30,127 nucleotides of DNA from Bacteroidales bacterium (GTDB taxonomy: Bacteria > Bacteroidota > Bacteroidia > Bacteroidales > FEN-979). The translations under genes were made by a program, and so were the position numbers. Below, piece by piece: positions 8,501-15,837 of this stretch. Every line of letters begins with the position of its first letter. The stretch's first letter is position 1. The notes below the pieces were generated by a model that made no database searches, was not told the DNA's origin, and saw nothing but the letters and a program-made list of their open reading frames with translations. The stretch covers positions 1 to 30,127 of the forward strand of contig JALNWE010000032.1 in the NCBI GenBank assembly GCA_023231065.1, given 5' to 3'.

Positions 8501-10819
8501 TCAGAACTCGTCCGTGTCGATCACGCGCTTCTTCTTTTTCTTTCCTTTGGGTGGAGCGGCAGTACCTTCATCTCCACCGCAGTCGAGGTCAACTTCAAGG
8601 GGTTTCTTAAGGGGATCAAATTCACGTTTTGAGATATGCAGGCTGGGATCGGCATAAACCCGCTGCATATAAAGGGCCCAGATGGGTAAGGCCATATTGG
8701 CGCCTTGTCCCAGGGTAATGGTTCGGAAATGGGCTGCCCGGTCTTCGCAGCCAACCCATACACCGGTAACCAGGTCGGGTGTGATCCCCATGAACCAACC
8801 GTCGCTTTGATTTTGGGAAGTTCCTGTTTTCCCGGCAATCGGGTTGTCAAAACCATACTTATACCGAAGCCTTACGCCCGTTCCCACTTCCACAACCCCT
8901 TTCATTAGCTGGATCATCAGCCAGGCAGTTTCTTCGCTGATTGCTTCCTGCGATTTTGTAGTGAATGTTTGCAATACATTACCGTTCTTATCTTCGATCC
9001 GGGTGATGAAGGAGGGTTCTATGTAAACTCCTTTATTGGCAAAAACGCTCATAGCGCCGACCATTTCATACAAGCTAAGGTCACAGGAACCGAGCGCGAT
9101 GGAGTACACGGCAGGAATATCGCTGGTAACGCCCATTTTATGGGCCATGGCAACCACAGCTTTGGGTGAGTATTTCCGGATGAGCTGGCCCGATACCCAG
9201 TTGTTGGAGTTGGCCAATGCCCATTTCAGGGTTACCTGTTCCCCCCTTCGTTGATCATCAGAATTTTCAGGGGCCCAAACGTCGCCATTTCCCAAATCGA
9301 TGACCGGTTGGACATTCAAATAACGCGAGCACGGCGATTCTCCCTCCTGCATGGCCAGCGTATAAAGAAAGGGCTTAAATGTTGAACCGACCTGACGCTT
9401 GCTCAGCTTGACATGATCATACTGGAAAAAACGGTAGTCAATACCCCCCACGTAAGTTCTTACCTGGCCGGTATGCGGATCTACTGACATCAGTCCCGAC
9501 TGCAGGAAAAATTTATAATACCGGATCGAATCCATGGGGGTCATAATAGTATCAATTTCTCCCCGGTAAGAGAAAACCTTCATTTTGGTCGGGATCCTGA
9601 AATCCTGTAATATCTGTTCGTCGCTATATCCTTCCGTTTTCATGTGGAGATAACGGTCGGAACGTCGCATGGCTGACATCATCAAACTGTTGATCTCTTT
9701 TTTCTCCACGTTTTTTTCAAAAACAAATGGGGCATTGGGCATTCCTTTCCAATGGGCGAAAAAGCTGGGTTGCAATTCCTTGCCAAGATACTGGAGCATA
9801 GCCTGTTCGGCATATTCCTGCATCCGGTAGTTAATGGTGGTATAAATTTTCAACCCATCACGGTATAAGTTATATGGCGTTTCATCCTCGCGCGGATGTT
9901 GTGCGCACCAGTCGGACATGATCATGCGAAGGTATTCACGGAAATAGGTGGCAATACCGGTCGTATGGTCCTGGATGCGGTAGCTTGACATATCGATGGG
10001 CAGGTTTTTTACAGAATCATATTCAGACTGGCTGATATACTCATATTTTTGCATCTGGGAAAGCACCACATTGCGGCGTTCAAGAGAGCGTTCGGGATTA
10101 CGTACGGGACTGAACCATGTCGGCGCTTTCAGGGCGCCGATCAGTACGGCTGCCTCTTCAACATTAAGCTGGCTTGGCTCTTTGTTGAAATAGGTCTTGG
10201 CAGCCGATTTGATCCCATAAGACTGACTTCCGAAATCGACTGTGTTCAGGTACATGGCGATGATCTCGTCCTTTGAATAGTTCCGTTCCAATTTGATTGC
10301 AGTGATCCACTCCTTGAATTTGATCAACACGGTTTCACCAAATGACCGGTCTTGTTTACGAGGGAAAAGATTTTTAGCCAATTGCTGGGTGATGGTGGAA
10401 CCGCCTCCTTTGGAAGAACCTGTGGCCATGCCCCACATCACGCGGACAATGGCGATCATATCCACGCCTGAATGCTTCTCAAAACGGGCATCTTCGGTAG
10501 CTATCAGGGCATTGATGACATTGGGTGAAAGATCCTGGAACTGAGCATTGGAGCGGTTTTCAATATAATATTTTCCTAAAAGTTTCCCATCGCATGAAAT
10601 CACTTCTGAGGCAAGATTGCTTTTTGGGTTTTCGAGTTCTTCGAAAGTCGGCATCTTCCCGAAAACCCCATAGGCTATTCCCACGAAAAATACTGCAATA
10701 AGAAGGATCACAATAATATATGAAATCCAAAATCCCTTCAGGTATTTTTTTGTATTTCGCCCTTTGTCCGGCCGGGGTGACATTTCGTTGAGGATCGGGA
10801 TATGTGATATATCGTTCAT
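8501..10819 (-). CDS. pbp1A: Penicillin-binding protein 1A, bifunctional glycosyltransferase/transpeptidase
   Basis: 772 residues, a normal length for class A PBPs. It polymerises lipid II and cross-links peptidoglycan at the outer face of the inner membrane. A short cytoplasmic N-terminus is followed by one membrane helix (about 31-53). The GT51 domain has the T-E-D-A-R-F-E-K-H motif with catalytic Glu109, G-G-S-T-I-T-Q-Q-L-A-K-N at 139-150, and the second Glu178. The transpeptidase domain has all three motifs: S-T-F-K (Ser479 nucleophile, Lys482), S-N-N (538-540) and K-T-G (664-666). The C-terminal tail is Lys-rich and probably disordered. Its ATG overlaps the gldH stop as ATGA, which suggests translational coupling. 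Both enzymatic domains look intact. Confidence 0.96.
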   Translation of the reverse strand: MNDISHIPILNEMSPRPDKGRNTKKYLKGFWISYIIVILLIAVFFVGIAYGVFGKMPTFEELENPKSNLASEVISCDGKLLGKYYIENRSNAQFQDLSPNVINALIATEDARFEKHSGVDMIAIVRVMWGMATGSSKGGGSTITQQLAKNLFPRKQDRSFGETVLIKFKEWITAIKLERNYSKDEIIAMYLNTVDFGSQSYGIKSAAKTYFNKEPSQLNVEEAAVLIGALKAPTWFSPVRNPERSLERRNVVLSQMQKYEYISQSEYDSVKNLPIDMSSYRIQDHTTGIATYFREYLRMIMSDWCAQHPREDETPYNLYRDGLKIYTTINYRMQEYAEQAMLQYLGKELQPSFFAHWKGMPNAPFVFEKNVEKKEINSLMMSAMRRSDRYLHMKTEGYSDEQILQDFRIPTKMKVFSYRGEIDTIMTPMDSIRYYKFFLQSGLMSVDPHTGQVRTYVGGIDYRFFQYDHVKLSKRQVGSTFKPFLYTLAMQEGESPCSRYLNVQPVIDLGNGDVWAPENSDDQRRGEQVTLKWALANSNNWVSGQLIRKYSPKAVVAMAHKMGVTSDIPAVYSIALGSCDLSLYEMVGAMSVFANKGVYIEPSFITRIEDKNGNVLQTFTTKSQEAISEETAWLMIQLMKGVVEVGTGVRLRYKYGFDNPIAGKTGTSQNQSDGWFMGITPDLVTGVWVGCEDRAAHFRTITLGQGANMALPIWALYMQRVYADPSLHISKREFDPLKKPLEVDLDCGGDEGTAAPPKGKKKKKRVIDTDEF

Positions 10820-11292
10820 TCTTTTTCGATGCGTAGACCGATATCTTGTATGCCTTTGAGTTCATTGACCCGCATGGCTTGTTCAAATTCAAAACTGTAC
10901 TTTCCTTTCTGCCGGAACATCACGCCTTTCTGAAAAAGAAACTGATTGTATTTTACGCTTCCCATCCCTGATCCCAGCCAACGACCATCATAACCGGCTA
11001 AGGTCAGTTCTACAGTATCCCGCGATAACTGACCATTTGGGAATATGGTGGTAATAAAAAGGAAAAGGTTGCTAAAAGGGTAATCTACGGCATTCCTTAC
11101 ATAGAGATAAAAATCATACCGCGAAAGGATATCTTCAACGGGAACATCAAACCGGAACTTGTTATTGACTTTCCATTTTCCATTTTCAACGGTCTTGTTT
11201 TCATCGAACACCCGGTTTGAATCACATGCAGTAAATATCACTATCAGTAAAATGAAAAACAGCAGGTATTTCTTTTCCGGTTTGATGAGCAT
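10816..11292 (-). CDS. gldH: Gliding motility lipoprotein GldH
   Basis: 158 residues from the ATG at 11292. An upstream in-frame ATG would extend the protein into the ricT coding end and displace the signal peptide, so 11292 is preferred. The N-terminus has Lys residues, a long hydrophobic core and a lipobox (I-F-T-A-C, Cys23). The rest resembles GldH: a beta-rich domain with D-S-N-R-V-F-D-E near the N-terminus and conserved aromatic and Gly positions ahead of a charged C-terminus ending I-E-K-E. GldH is an accessory lipoprotein of Bacteroidota gliding motility, a process linked to the type IX secretion system; it also occurs in non-gliding members. Its place between ricT and pbp1A matches a gene order common in the phylum and supports the call. 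Motility itself cannot be inferred. Confidence 0.85.
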   Translation of the reverse strand: MLIKPEKKYLLFFILLIVIFTACDSNRVFDENKTVENGKWKVNNKFRFDVPVEDILSRYDFYLYVRNAVDYPFSNLFLFITTIFPNGQLSRDTVELTLAGYDGRWLGSGMGSVKYNQFLFQKGVMFRQKGKYSFEFEQAMRVNELKGIQDIGLRIEKE

Positions 11293-11314
11293 GATATTCT
11301 CTTCAAAATAACAG

Positions 11315-12505
11315 TTACAAATGGTCAAATCGGGTAAGATCATCTTGTCCTGCACCACTTTCAAATTCTGATTTTTTCTCTGTGATCTGACAATAATCTT
11401 CCAGTTTCTCAGGCATATTCCCTTTTTTATTATCTTCCTGGATCAGGATCACATTTTCAACCGGAATAGCCAACAGGTTATTCATGTCGTTCAGATAGGA
11501 ATACCACATCAGTCTTCTGAAAATATCAGTCTTTTGATGAACGGCTTCACCCCGTTTTGTTTTTAACCGGATCTCAGGATTCGGAAGGTTTTTAATGGCA
11601 TCAAGGTAGGACTCGTATTCATAATTCAGGCAACATTTAAGCTTTCCGCATTGTCCTGCTAACTTTTGCGGGTTTAGTGAGAGTTGCTGAACGCGGGCAG
11701 CCCCTGTTGTAACCGATTTGAAATCACTCATCCAGGTGGAACAACACAATTCCCGTCCGCAGGAACCAATTCCTCCCAGGCGGCTTGCTTCCTGCCGCGC
11801 CCCGATCTGACGCATCTCGATCCGGACTTTAAACTCTTCGGCCAGTAGTTTGATCAATTCCCGGAAATCAACCCGGTCATCGGCTGAATAATAAAAGATC
11901 GCCTTGGTATTGTCACCCTGGTATTCCACATCGTTGATCTTCATCTGAAGGCCTAATTGCTCGGCGATTGCGCGTGACCGGAACATGGTCGAAGTCTCCA
12001 GTTCAACGGCAGCAACCCATTTTTCTATGTCGGTCAGCCTGGCTTTTCTATAGACTTTTTTAATATCTTCCGATGCAACAGGGAAATTTTTCTTACGGAG
12101 CTGAAACCGTACCATTTCACCTGCCATGCTAACAATCCCGATGTCGTGTCCGGGAGAGGCTTCAACGGCAACCATATCGCCAACCACCAGTTCCAGATCC
12201 GGAGGTACACGGTAATAGTCTTTCCGGCTGTTTTTAAACCGGACTTCCACAATGTCAAAAACCGGAGATCCTTCGACGACCGGAATATCTTTCATCCAGT
12301 CAAAGGAATCGAATTTGCTACACCGATGCTGAAAGACCGATTCGTTCTTATGATACAATCTGGGGGGCTGACAACATCCACGGGTTAAAAAGGGATTTTC
12401 AGCCATTTTGGCTGGATGAAACTCATAAATATCCTGATCAGCAGAACTTTCTTCCTGTTTCTCTATTTCAGCTTGATGATCCTGATGCAGTTCTTCGTCT
12501 TCCAT
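11315..12505 (-). CDS. ricT: PSP1-domain protein, RicT/YaaT family
   Basis: 396 residues. In Bacillus the homologue RicT (YaaT) works in a complex with RicA and RicF that carries iron-sulfur clusters and affects RNase Y-dependent mRNA maturation; the Bacteroidota role is less known. The PSP1 core is clear, with K-I-N-D-V-E-Y and the long D-D-R-V-D-F-R-E-L region. Conserved cysteines stand out: C44-C45 near the N-terminus, Cys249 and C254-C255 in G-S-C-G-R-E-L-C-C, and Cys286 and C291-C292 in Q-C-G-K-L-K-C-C. The acidic, Gln-rich first 35 residues look disordered. The ATG follows an AAGGAA-type ribosome site and lies 11 nt after the holB stop. The C-terminal tail after about residue 355 is acidic and variable. 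Confidence 0.92.
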   Translation of the reverse strand: MEDEELHQDHQAEIEKQEESSADQDIYEFHPAKMAENPFLTRGCCQPPRLYHKNESVFQHRCSKFDSFDWMKDIPVVEGSPVFDIVEVRFKNSRKDYYRVPPDLELVVGDMVAVEASPGHDIGIVSMAGEMVRFQLRKKNFPVASEDIKKVYRKARLTDIEKWVAAVELETSTMFRSRAIAEQLGLQMKINDVEYQGDNTKAIFYYSADDRVDFRELIKLLAEEFKVRIEMRQIGARQEASRLGGIGSCGRELCCSTWMSDFKSVTTGAARVQQLSLNPQKLAGQCGKLKCCLNYEYESYLDAIKNLPNPEIRLKTKRGEAVHQKTDIFRRLMWYSYLNDMNNLLAIPVENVILIQEDNKKGNMPEKLEDYCQITEKKSEFESGAGQDDLTRFDHL

Positions 12506-12516
12506 TTCCTTCTAAA

Positions 12517-13620
12517 TCATGACAAAGGTACAAAATTCGGATTAAACAGCCGTACTATTTTAAGCGACAGGTCTAAGAATAGGGTGGGAGCATGTGCATT
12601 ACGCTCAACATGAAAGATAGCCGCGTTAAAGAGATCATTGAACGAGGAAAGGTTTTCAGAGCGGATAAAAGGTGAAAAATCCCGGATAAATTTCAATTCA
12701 TCCCCCTCAATCCCTCCTGGTAATTGCTTTCTTAAATTGACTGAAGCACAAAGGCCAATCACCTTCAGGCTATAAGTGAGAAAACCTTTTTGTTTTTCCC
12801 TTCCCAGCCGCGCCAGTTCTGACGTAAACGGGATCAATTTACCGATATTTGCGCTATAACATAAACGCATCCATTGCCTGAATGACTCGAAATGAACAGC
12901 TTCTTCTTCGGTTCGTCCCTCCTGAAGTACTGGCGCCCCGGGGATTTTTACAAGAAGGGTACGGGATAAGATCGTTTTTATGATTTGATCCGGATCTTCG
13001 GAGATCAGCAGGAATAAAGTTTTTTCCGGGGGCTCCTCCAATATCTTCAGGATTTTTGGGGCGGCTGAATAAAATAATTTCTCGACCATCCACAGGATCA
13101 TTACCTTATAATCCGATTCATAACTTTTATAACTGAGTGTTGTAATGATCTCATTACAATCTTCGGCATTGATGATACCCTGCTTGTTTTCCAGTTCAAT
13201 GGCTTCGTACCAGCCCTGAAGCCCTGCCTGAAAATTGGTATTGAAAAGAAACTTTCGCCAGTCGTCAATAAAAAACTTACTCTGCGGCTTTTTCGGCACT
13301 TTTTTAGTTGTGGCAACGGGGTAAATAAAATGGAGGTCGGGATGTGCCAGTTTCTGATATTTTATACAGGATGGACAAACGCCACAGGAATCGATTTTTA
13401 AACCGTTCGTTAACCGTAATTCGTCATTTGCATAGTCAACCTGAGATAGATTTTGCTTGTTGGTGCAATTGATAAATTGCGCATAGGCAATTGCCAGGGC
13501 CAGCTTACCACACCCTTCAGGACCAAAAAACAATTGGGCATGGCTAACCCTCTGGTCAATGACGGTCTGTACCAGCTTCTTCTTAATCTCCTCCTGTCCG
13601 GGAATTTCACTAAACCGCAT
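12517..13620 (-). CDS. holB: DNA polymerase III delta' subunit
   Basis: 367 residues from the ATG at 13620, where the family's conserved N-terminus (F-S-E-I-P-G-Q) begins. An in-frame ATG at 13641 would add seven residues and lies inside a heptad repeat. Delta' is part of the clamp loader that places the beta clamp on DNA. The AAA+ fold shows G-P-E-G-C-G-K at 33-39, with Leu where an active ATPase would have Ser/Thr, so this subunit is probably not catalytic, as known for delta'. Four cysteines (one in F-I-N-C and three in C-G-V-C-P-S-C) form the usual zinc module. L-E-E-P-P-E follows the sensor region, and S-R-T stands where many homologues have S-R-C. It is the first gene of the holB-ricT-gldH-pbp1A run. 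Confidence 0.92.
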   Translation of the reverse strand: MRFSEIPGQEEIKKKLVQTVIDQRVSHAQLFFGPEGCGKLALAIAYAQFINCTNKQNLSQVDYANDELRLTNGLKIDSCGVCPSCIKYQKLAHPDLHFIYPVATTKKVPKKPQSKFFIDDWRKFLFNTNFQAGLQGWYEAIELENKQGIINAEDCNEIITTLSYKSYESDYKVMILWMVEKLFYSAAPKILKILEEPPEKTLFLLISEDPDQIIKTILSRTLLVKIPGAPVLQEGRTEEEAVHFESFRQWMRLCYSANIGKLIPFTSELARLGREKQKGFLTYSLKVIGLCASVNLRKQLPGGIEGDELKFIRDFSPFIRSENLSSFNDLFNAAIFHVERNAHAPTLFLDLSLKIVRLFNPNFVPLS

Positions 13621-13632
13621 GGTTTTCTTTTT

Positions 13633-13674
13633 ATCTCCCATCCCCCATCTCCCATCTGTAATCCTCAATCCTTG
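13633..13674. repeat. Heptanucleotide tandem repeat, ATCYCCC family, at the holB start
   Basis: Six consecutive 7-nt units: ATCTCCC, ATCCCCC and ATCTCCC are well conserved, and three more decay (ATCTGTA, ATCCTCA, ATCCTTG). On the holB strand the units read GGGAGAT/GGGGGAT, which creates ATG triplets every 7 nt (13641, 13648, 13655) and GGAG-like strings just upstream of the holB start. Confidence 0.85.
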
Positions 13675-13706
13675 CAAATTTAGCTGAAAATATGTTTGGA
13701 CGATAT

Positions 13707-13832
13707 TTATTTCCAATGGGCAGGATTTTTCCTGATGTACTTTCTGATACGTTCCAATTGGGATCCCTTGCCGATTTTATCCTGTAACGGAATCAAAACA
13801 TTGTCTATTGCCAGAATATTTCCGGGACCTGT
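13707..13832 (-). pseudogene. Possible remnant of a REP-associated (IS200-like) transposase C-terminus
   Basis: A 41-codon open stretch on the minus strand, bounded upstream by a stop and ending in TAA, finishes with L-E-R-I-R-K-Y-I-R-K-N-P-A-H-W-K. The pattern I-R-x-Y-I-x-x-N-P-x-x-W is typical of the C-terminus of REP-associated tyrosine transposases (Y1 transposase/RAYT) in Bacteroidota. No catalytic HUH motif or Tyr region is present nearby, so only a decayed tail could survive. The call rests on one short motif. It overlaps the small ORF at 13805-13975 in another frame. Confidence 0.35.
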
Positions 13833-13975
13833 TCAGAAGGCTTTACCTTAAACGGCGCCTCAATTTGCGGGACCAATGAAACCGATCTTACCTGGTAATG
13901 TAAGATTTTTTTAGATTTTCCAATAAAACAAACCCTCGAACGGATTTCAACCGGTTTGAAACGAAGTAATTTCAT
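13805..13975 (-). CDS. Possible small basic protein, 56 residues
   Basis: An ATG-to-TAG frame of 56 codons inside the large gap upstream of holB. The product is basic in its first half (M-K-L-L-R-F-K-P-V-E) and ends P-E-I-F-W-Q. A GGAT purine patch lies about 12 nt before the ATG, and codon choice is not unlike that of neighbouring genes. No family is recognised, and no signal peptide or membrane segment is seen. It could equally be chance or decayed sequence, since a possible transposase remnant overlaps its 3' end in another frame. Confidence 0.3.
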   Translation of the reverse strand: MKLLRFKPVEIRSRVCFIGKSKKILHYQVRSVSLVPQIEAPFKVKPSEQVPEIFWQ

Positions 13976-14235
13976 CTTATTTTTTATCCTTAATCCGGTT
14001 CAAAGACGAAAAGTAATATGATCCATAAAAATATTTGCATACAGGAAATTCTTTGCCTATATTTGTCATAGCCGGTTTTCTTGCTATACTCCCTATCGAG
14101 GTCCAAACTGGTTAAAACACCACACGCTGCTTCTTCTTTTTTCAGGTAACAACCGGTTGTTTGCTGGCAGATCGTATAATTTATCCTCAAAATAATATTC
14201 CCCCAAACGCCATTGTGAATCAAAAACCAAACACC
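13976..14235. other. Non-coding leader region upstream of the 14236 gene
   Basis: About 260 nt without a convincing gene. It holds a good Bacteroidota-type promoter (14035-14065), a perfect 12-bp palindrome (14149-14160) and several CCGGTT copies (13995, 14072, 14153, plus 13951 just outside). A short pyrimidine-rich tract lies at about 14128-14142. If the promoter is used, the transcript has a leader of roughly 160 nt before the ATG at 14236. Open frames crossing this stretch on either strand show no recognisable protein. Confidence 0.4.
14035..14065 (+). promoter_or_regulatory. Candidate Bacteroidota sigma-ABfr-type promoter
   Basis: TTG at 14035-14037 and TATATTTG at 14058-14065, separated by 20 nt. 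This matches the Bacteroidota -33 TTG / -7 TAnnTTTG arrangement. It points at the exported-protein gene starting at 14236. Confidence 0.5.
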
Positions 14236-14940
14236 ATGAAAAAAATGAAAACCTGCATTTTTGTATTTACGACCATTTTGCTGGTCGCGTTTATTTCCCC
14301 TCCTGAAGGGCCTGACCCTGCCTATTTCAAGGCTTTCGGATATGGCTCCATCGCGGTATCCATTGGTGGACGGCCTTCATATAACAAATATGACCCGGCT
14401 CAGTTCGACTATCAGAATGGAATATTTTACGTCAAAGCCGGCGCTGACCGGTTGGATCTGAGGGCCCTTTTGCCACAGGGCCAAACCTATGAATCAATGA
14501 TGAATGACTTGTTTAAGACAAAAAGCGATTTGCTGAAAGACAAAAAAGATGATGGTAGCATCTATTGGTATGCCTGGAGCTCCCATGACTATGACGGGAC
14601 CCGGAAATATCCGGAATGGAAGCCGGGATCACCCCATCCGGATTATCATGACAAGGCGGTATGGACTTCCTCATTAAACTTTGAACCTGCAAAAACCTGG
14701 ATTTCTTCTGCCGTATATTTTGATGATACAGAAGAAGATTCTTTCAAGGTCGATGTCATAAATACCTGGATGAAATATGCTAAACCCGGGTGGCAGTTGT
14801 ATATACTTAATACCGTAGGCTTTCAGCGTTGGGTCAAAGAAGCTTCATACTGGGATTACGGTCAGGGAAAACAGGTCACCCCGCTGGAATTTGTGATGTC
14901 GGATAAAGAGTATGCTTATTGTATCATCCAGATCAAATAA
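14236..14940 (+). CDS. Exported protein of unknown function
   Basis: 234 residues from the ATG at 14236, chosen because it opens a signal peptide (Met-Lys-Lys-Met-Lys, then a hydrophobic core to about residue 20). The mature part is rich in Trp, Tyr and Asp, with motifs such as S-I-Y-W-Y-A-W-S-S-H-D-Y-D and W-D-Y-G-Q-G-K. It has no lipobox and no membrane helix after the signal. No family was recognised. It is a single-gene unit: a promoter-like sequence lies about 170 nt upstream, and the gene converges on sdhB with a 50-nt gap. A periplasmic or secreted location is likely; the function is unknown. Confidence 0.8.
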   Translation: MKKMKTCIFVFTTILLVAFISPPEGPDPAYFKAFGYGSIAVSIGGRPSYNKYDPAQFDYQNGIFYVKAGADRLDLRALLPQGQTYESMMNDLFKTKSDLLKDKKDDGSIYWYAWSSHDYDGTRKYPEWKPGSPHPDYHDKAVWTSSLNFEPAKTWISSAVYFDDTEEDSFKVDVINTWMKYAKPGWQLYILNTVGFQRWVKEASYWDYGQGKQVTPLEFVMSDKEYAYCIIQIK

Positions 14941-14966
14941 AGAATGCTGTTCATTTAAATGAAAAT

Positions 14967-14987
14967 GCATCCAGCATCCAGAATCCT
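14967..14987. repeat. Short heptanucleotide repeat, GCATCCA family
   Basis: Three 7-nt units (GCATCCA, GCATCCA, GAATCCT) in the gap between the convergent 14236-14940 gene and sdhB. The unit is close to the reverse complement of the GGATGCT heptad found inside meaB. Confidence 0.6.
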
Positions 14988-14990
14988 TGA

Positions 14991-15731
14991 TCAACTGACC
15001 TTTGCACAGAAAAATTCCCGGTTCATGCGCGCAATGTTCGACCGGGAGATCAGCTTGGGACATTCGGCTTCACAGGCATAGGTATTGGTACAGTTTCCGA
15101 ATCCAAGCTCATCCATTTTTTTAACCATCTTTTTTACGCGCTCCTTAGCTTCGAGTTGTCCTTGCGGAAGCAGGGCAAACTGGGAAACTTTTGCTGATAC
15201 AAATAACATGGCAGAAGCGTTTTTGCAAGCGGCCACGCACGCGCCACATCCGATACAGGCAGCGGCGTCCATGGCCAGCTCGGCATTTTTTTTACTCACC
15301 AGGATGCTGCTTGCTTCAGCAGCCCCCCCGGTATTGACCGAGATATACCCTCCCTCCTGAATGATCTTATCGAAAGCGGTCCGGTCAACCATCAGGTCTT
15401 TTATAACGGGGAACGGTTTGGCGCGCCAGGGCTCAATTATAATCGTATCACCATCCCTGAATTTCCTCATGTGAAGCTGACAAGCCGTTACAGCGTCATC
15501 AGGTCCGTGTGGCCGGCCATTGATATACAAACTGCACATCCCGCAGATCCCTTCCCGGCAATCATGGTCAAAAACAACCGGATCTTTATCCTGACTGATC
15601 AACTGTTCATTCAGGATGTCTAACATTTCAAGAAAGGAACAATTGGGCGAGATATTATCCAGGTTGTAGGTAACAAACTTACCGGAAGATTTAGCATCCT
15701 TCTGCCTCCAGATTTTCAGGATTAATTTCAT
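14991..15731 (-). CDS. sdhB: Succinate dehydrogenase/fumarate reductase iron-sulfur subunit
   Basis: 246 residues. It carries electrons between the flavoprotein SdhA and the membrane cytochrome b. The N-terminal ferredoxin domain has Cys58, Cys63, Cys66 and Cys84 for the [2Fe-2S] cluster (motif C-R-E-G-I-C-G-M-C). The C-terminal domain has C-I-G-C-G-A-C-V-A-A-C (159-169) and Cys214, Cys220 and Cys224 for the [4Fe-4S] and [3Fe-4S] clusters. All expected ligands are present. It is the third gene of the C-A-B operon, 104 nt after sdhA, and that gap is filled with two heptad repeat arrays. Sequence alone does not show whether the enzyme runs as fumarate reductase or succinate dehydrogenase. Confidence 0.96.
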   Translation of the reverse strand: MKLILKIWRQKDAKSSGKFVTYNLDNISPNCSFLEMLDILNEQLISQDKDPVVFDHDCREGICGMCSLYINGRPHGPDDAVTACQLHMRKFRDGDTIIIEPWRAKPFPVIKDLMVDRTAFDKIIQEGGYISVNTGGAAEASSILVSKKNAELAMDAAACIGCGACVAACKNASAMLFVSAKVSQFALLPQGQLEAKERVKKMVKKMDELGFGNCTNTYACEAECPKLISRSNIARMNREFFCAKVS

Positions 15732-15741
15732 ATCGCTGTCA

Positions 15742-15789
15742 ACTTAAAACTCAAAACTTAAAATTCAAAACCAGAACTTAAAATCTAAT
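15742..15789. repeat. Heptanucleotide tandem repeat, ACTTAAA family
   Basis: About seven units of period 7 (ACTTAAA, ACTCAAA, ACTTAAA, ATTCAAA and so on), with one 6-nt unit near 15770-15775. It lies between sdhA and sdhB, just before the sdhB start. The unit contains TAA, so it could not be read as long coding sequence in every frame. Confidence 0.8.
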
Positions 15790-15802
15790 ACTTTTTTAAT
15801 TT

Positions 15803-15837
15803 GTCAATAGTCAATAGTCAATGGTCAATGGTCAATT
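15803..15837. repeat. Heptanucleotide tandem repeat, GTCAATR family
   Basis: Five perfect-period units: GTCAATA twice, GTCAATG twice, GTCAATT once. The array runs into the sdhA stop codon (15836-15838) and lies in the sdhA-sdhB gap, 13 nt from a second array with a different unit. Confidence 0.92.

Noticed and set aside
12517..13620. Leu instead of Ser/Thr in the HolB P-loop as a damaged gene
   Set aside because: Delta' subunits are known to have non-functional P-loops, so this is expected.
13990..14223. A 77-codon minus-strand frame upstream of the exported protein gene
   Set aside because: No recognisable family, no good ribosome site, and it covers the promoter and palindrome of the neighbouring gene.
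14950..14963. Perfect 14-bp palindrome TTCATTTAAATGAA as a terminator
   Set aside because: It is AT-rich with no loop and no T-run, so a stable RNA hairpin is unlikely.
15742..15837. Possible CRISPR array in the sdhA-sdhB gap
   Set aside because: The repeats are 7 nt long and directly adjacent, without spacers, and no cas genes are present.
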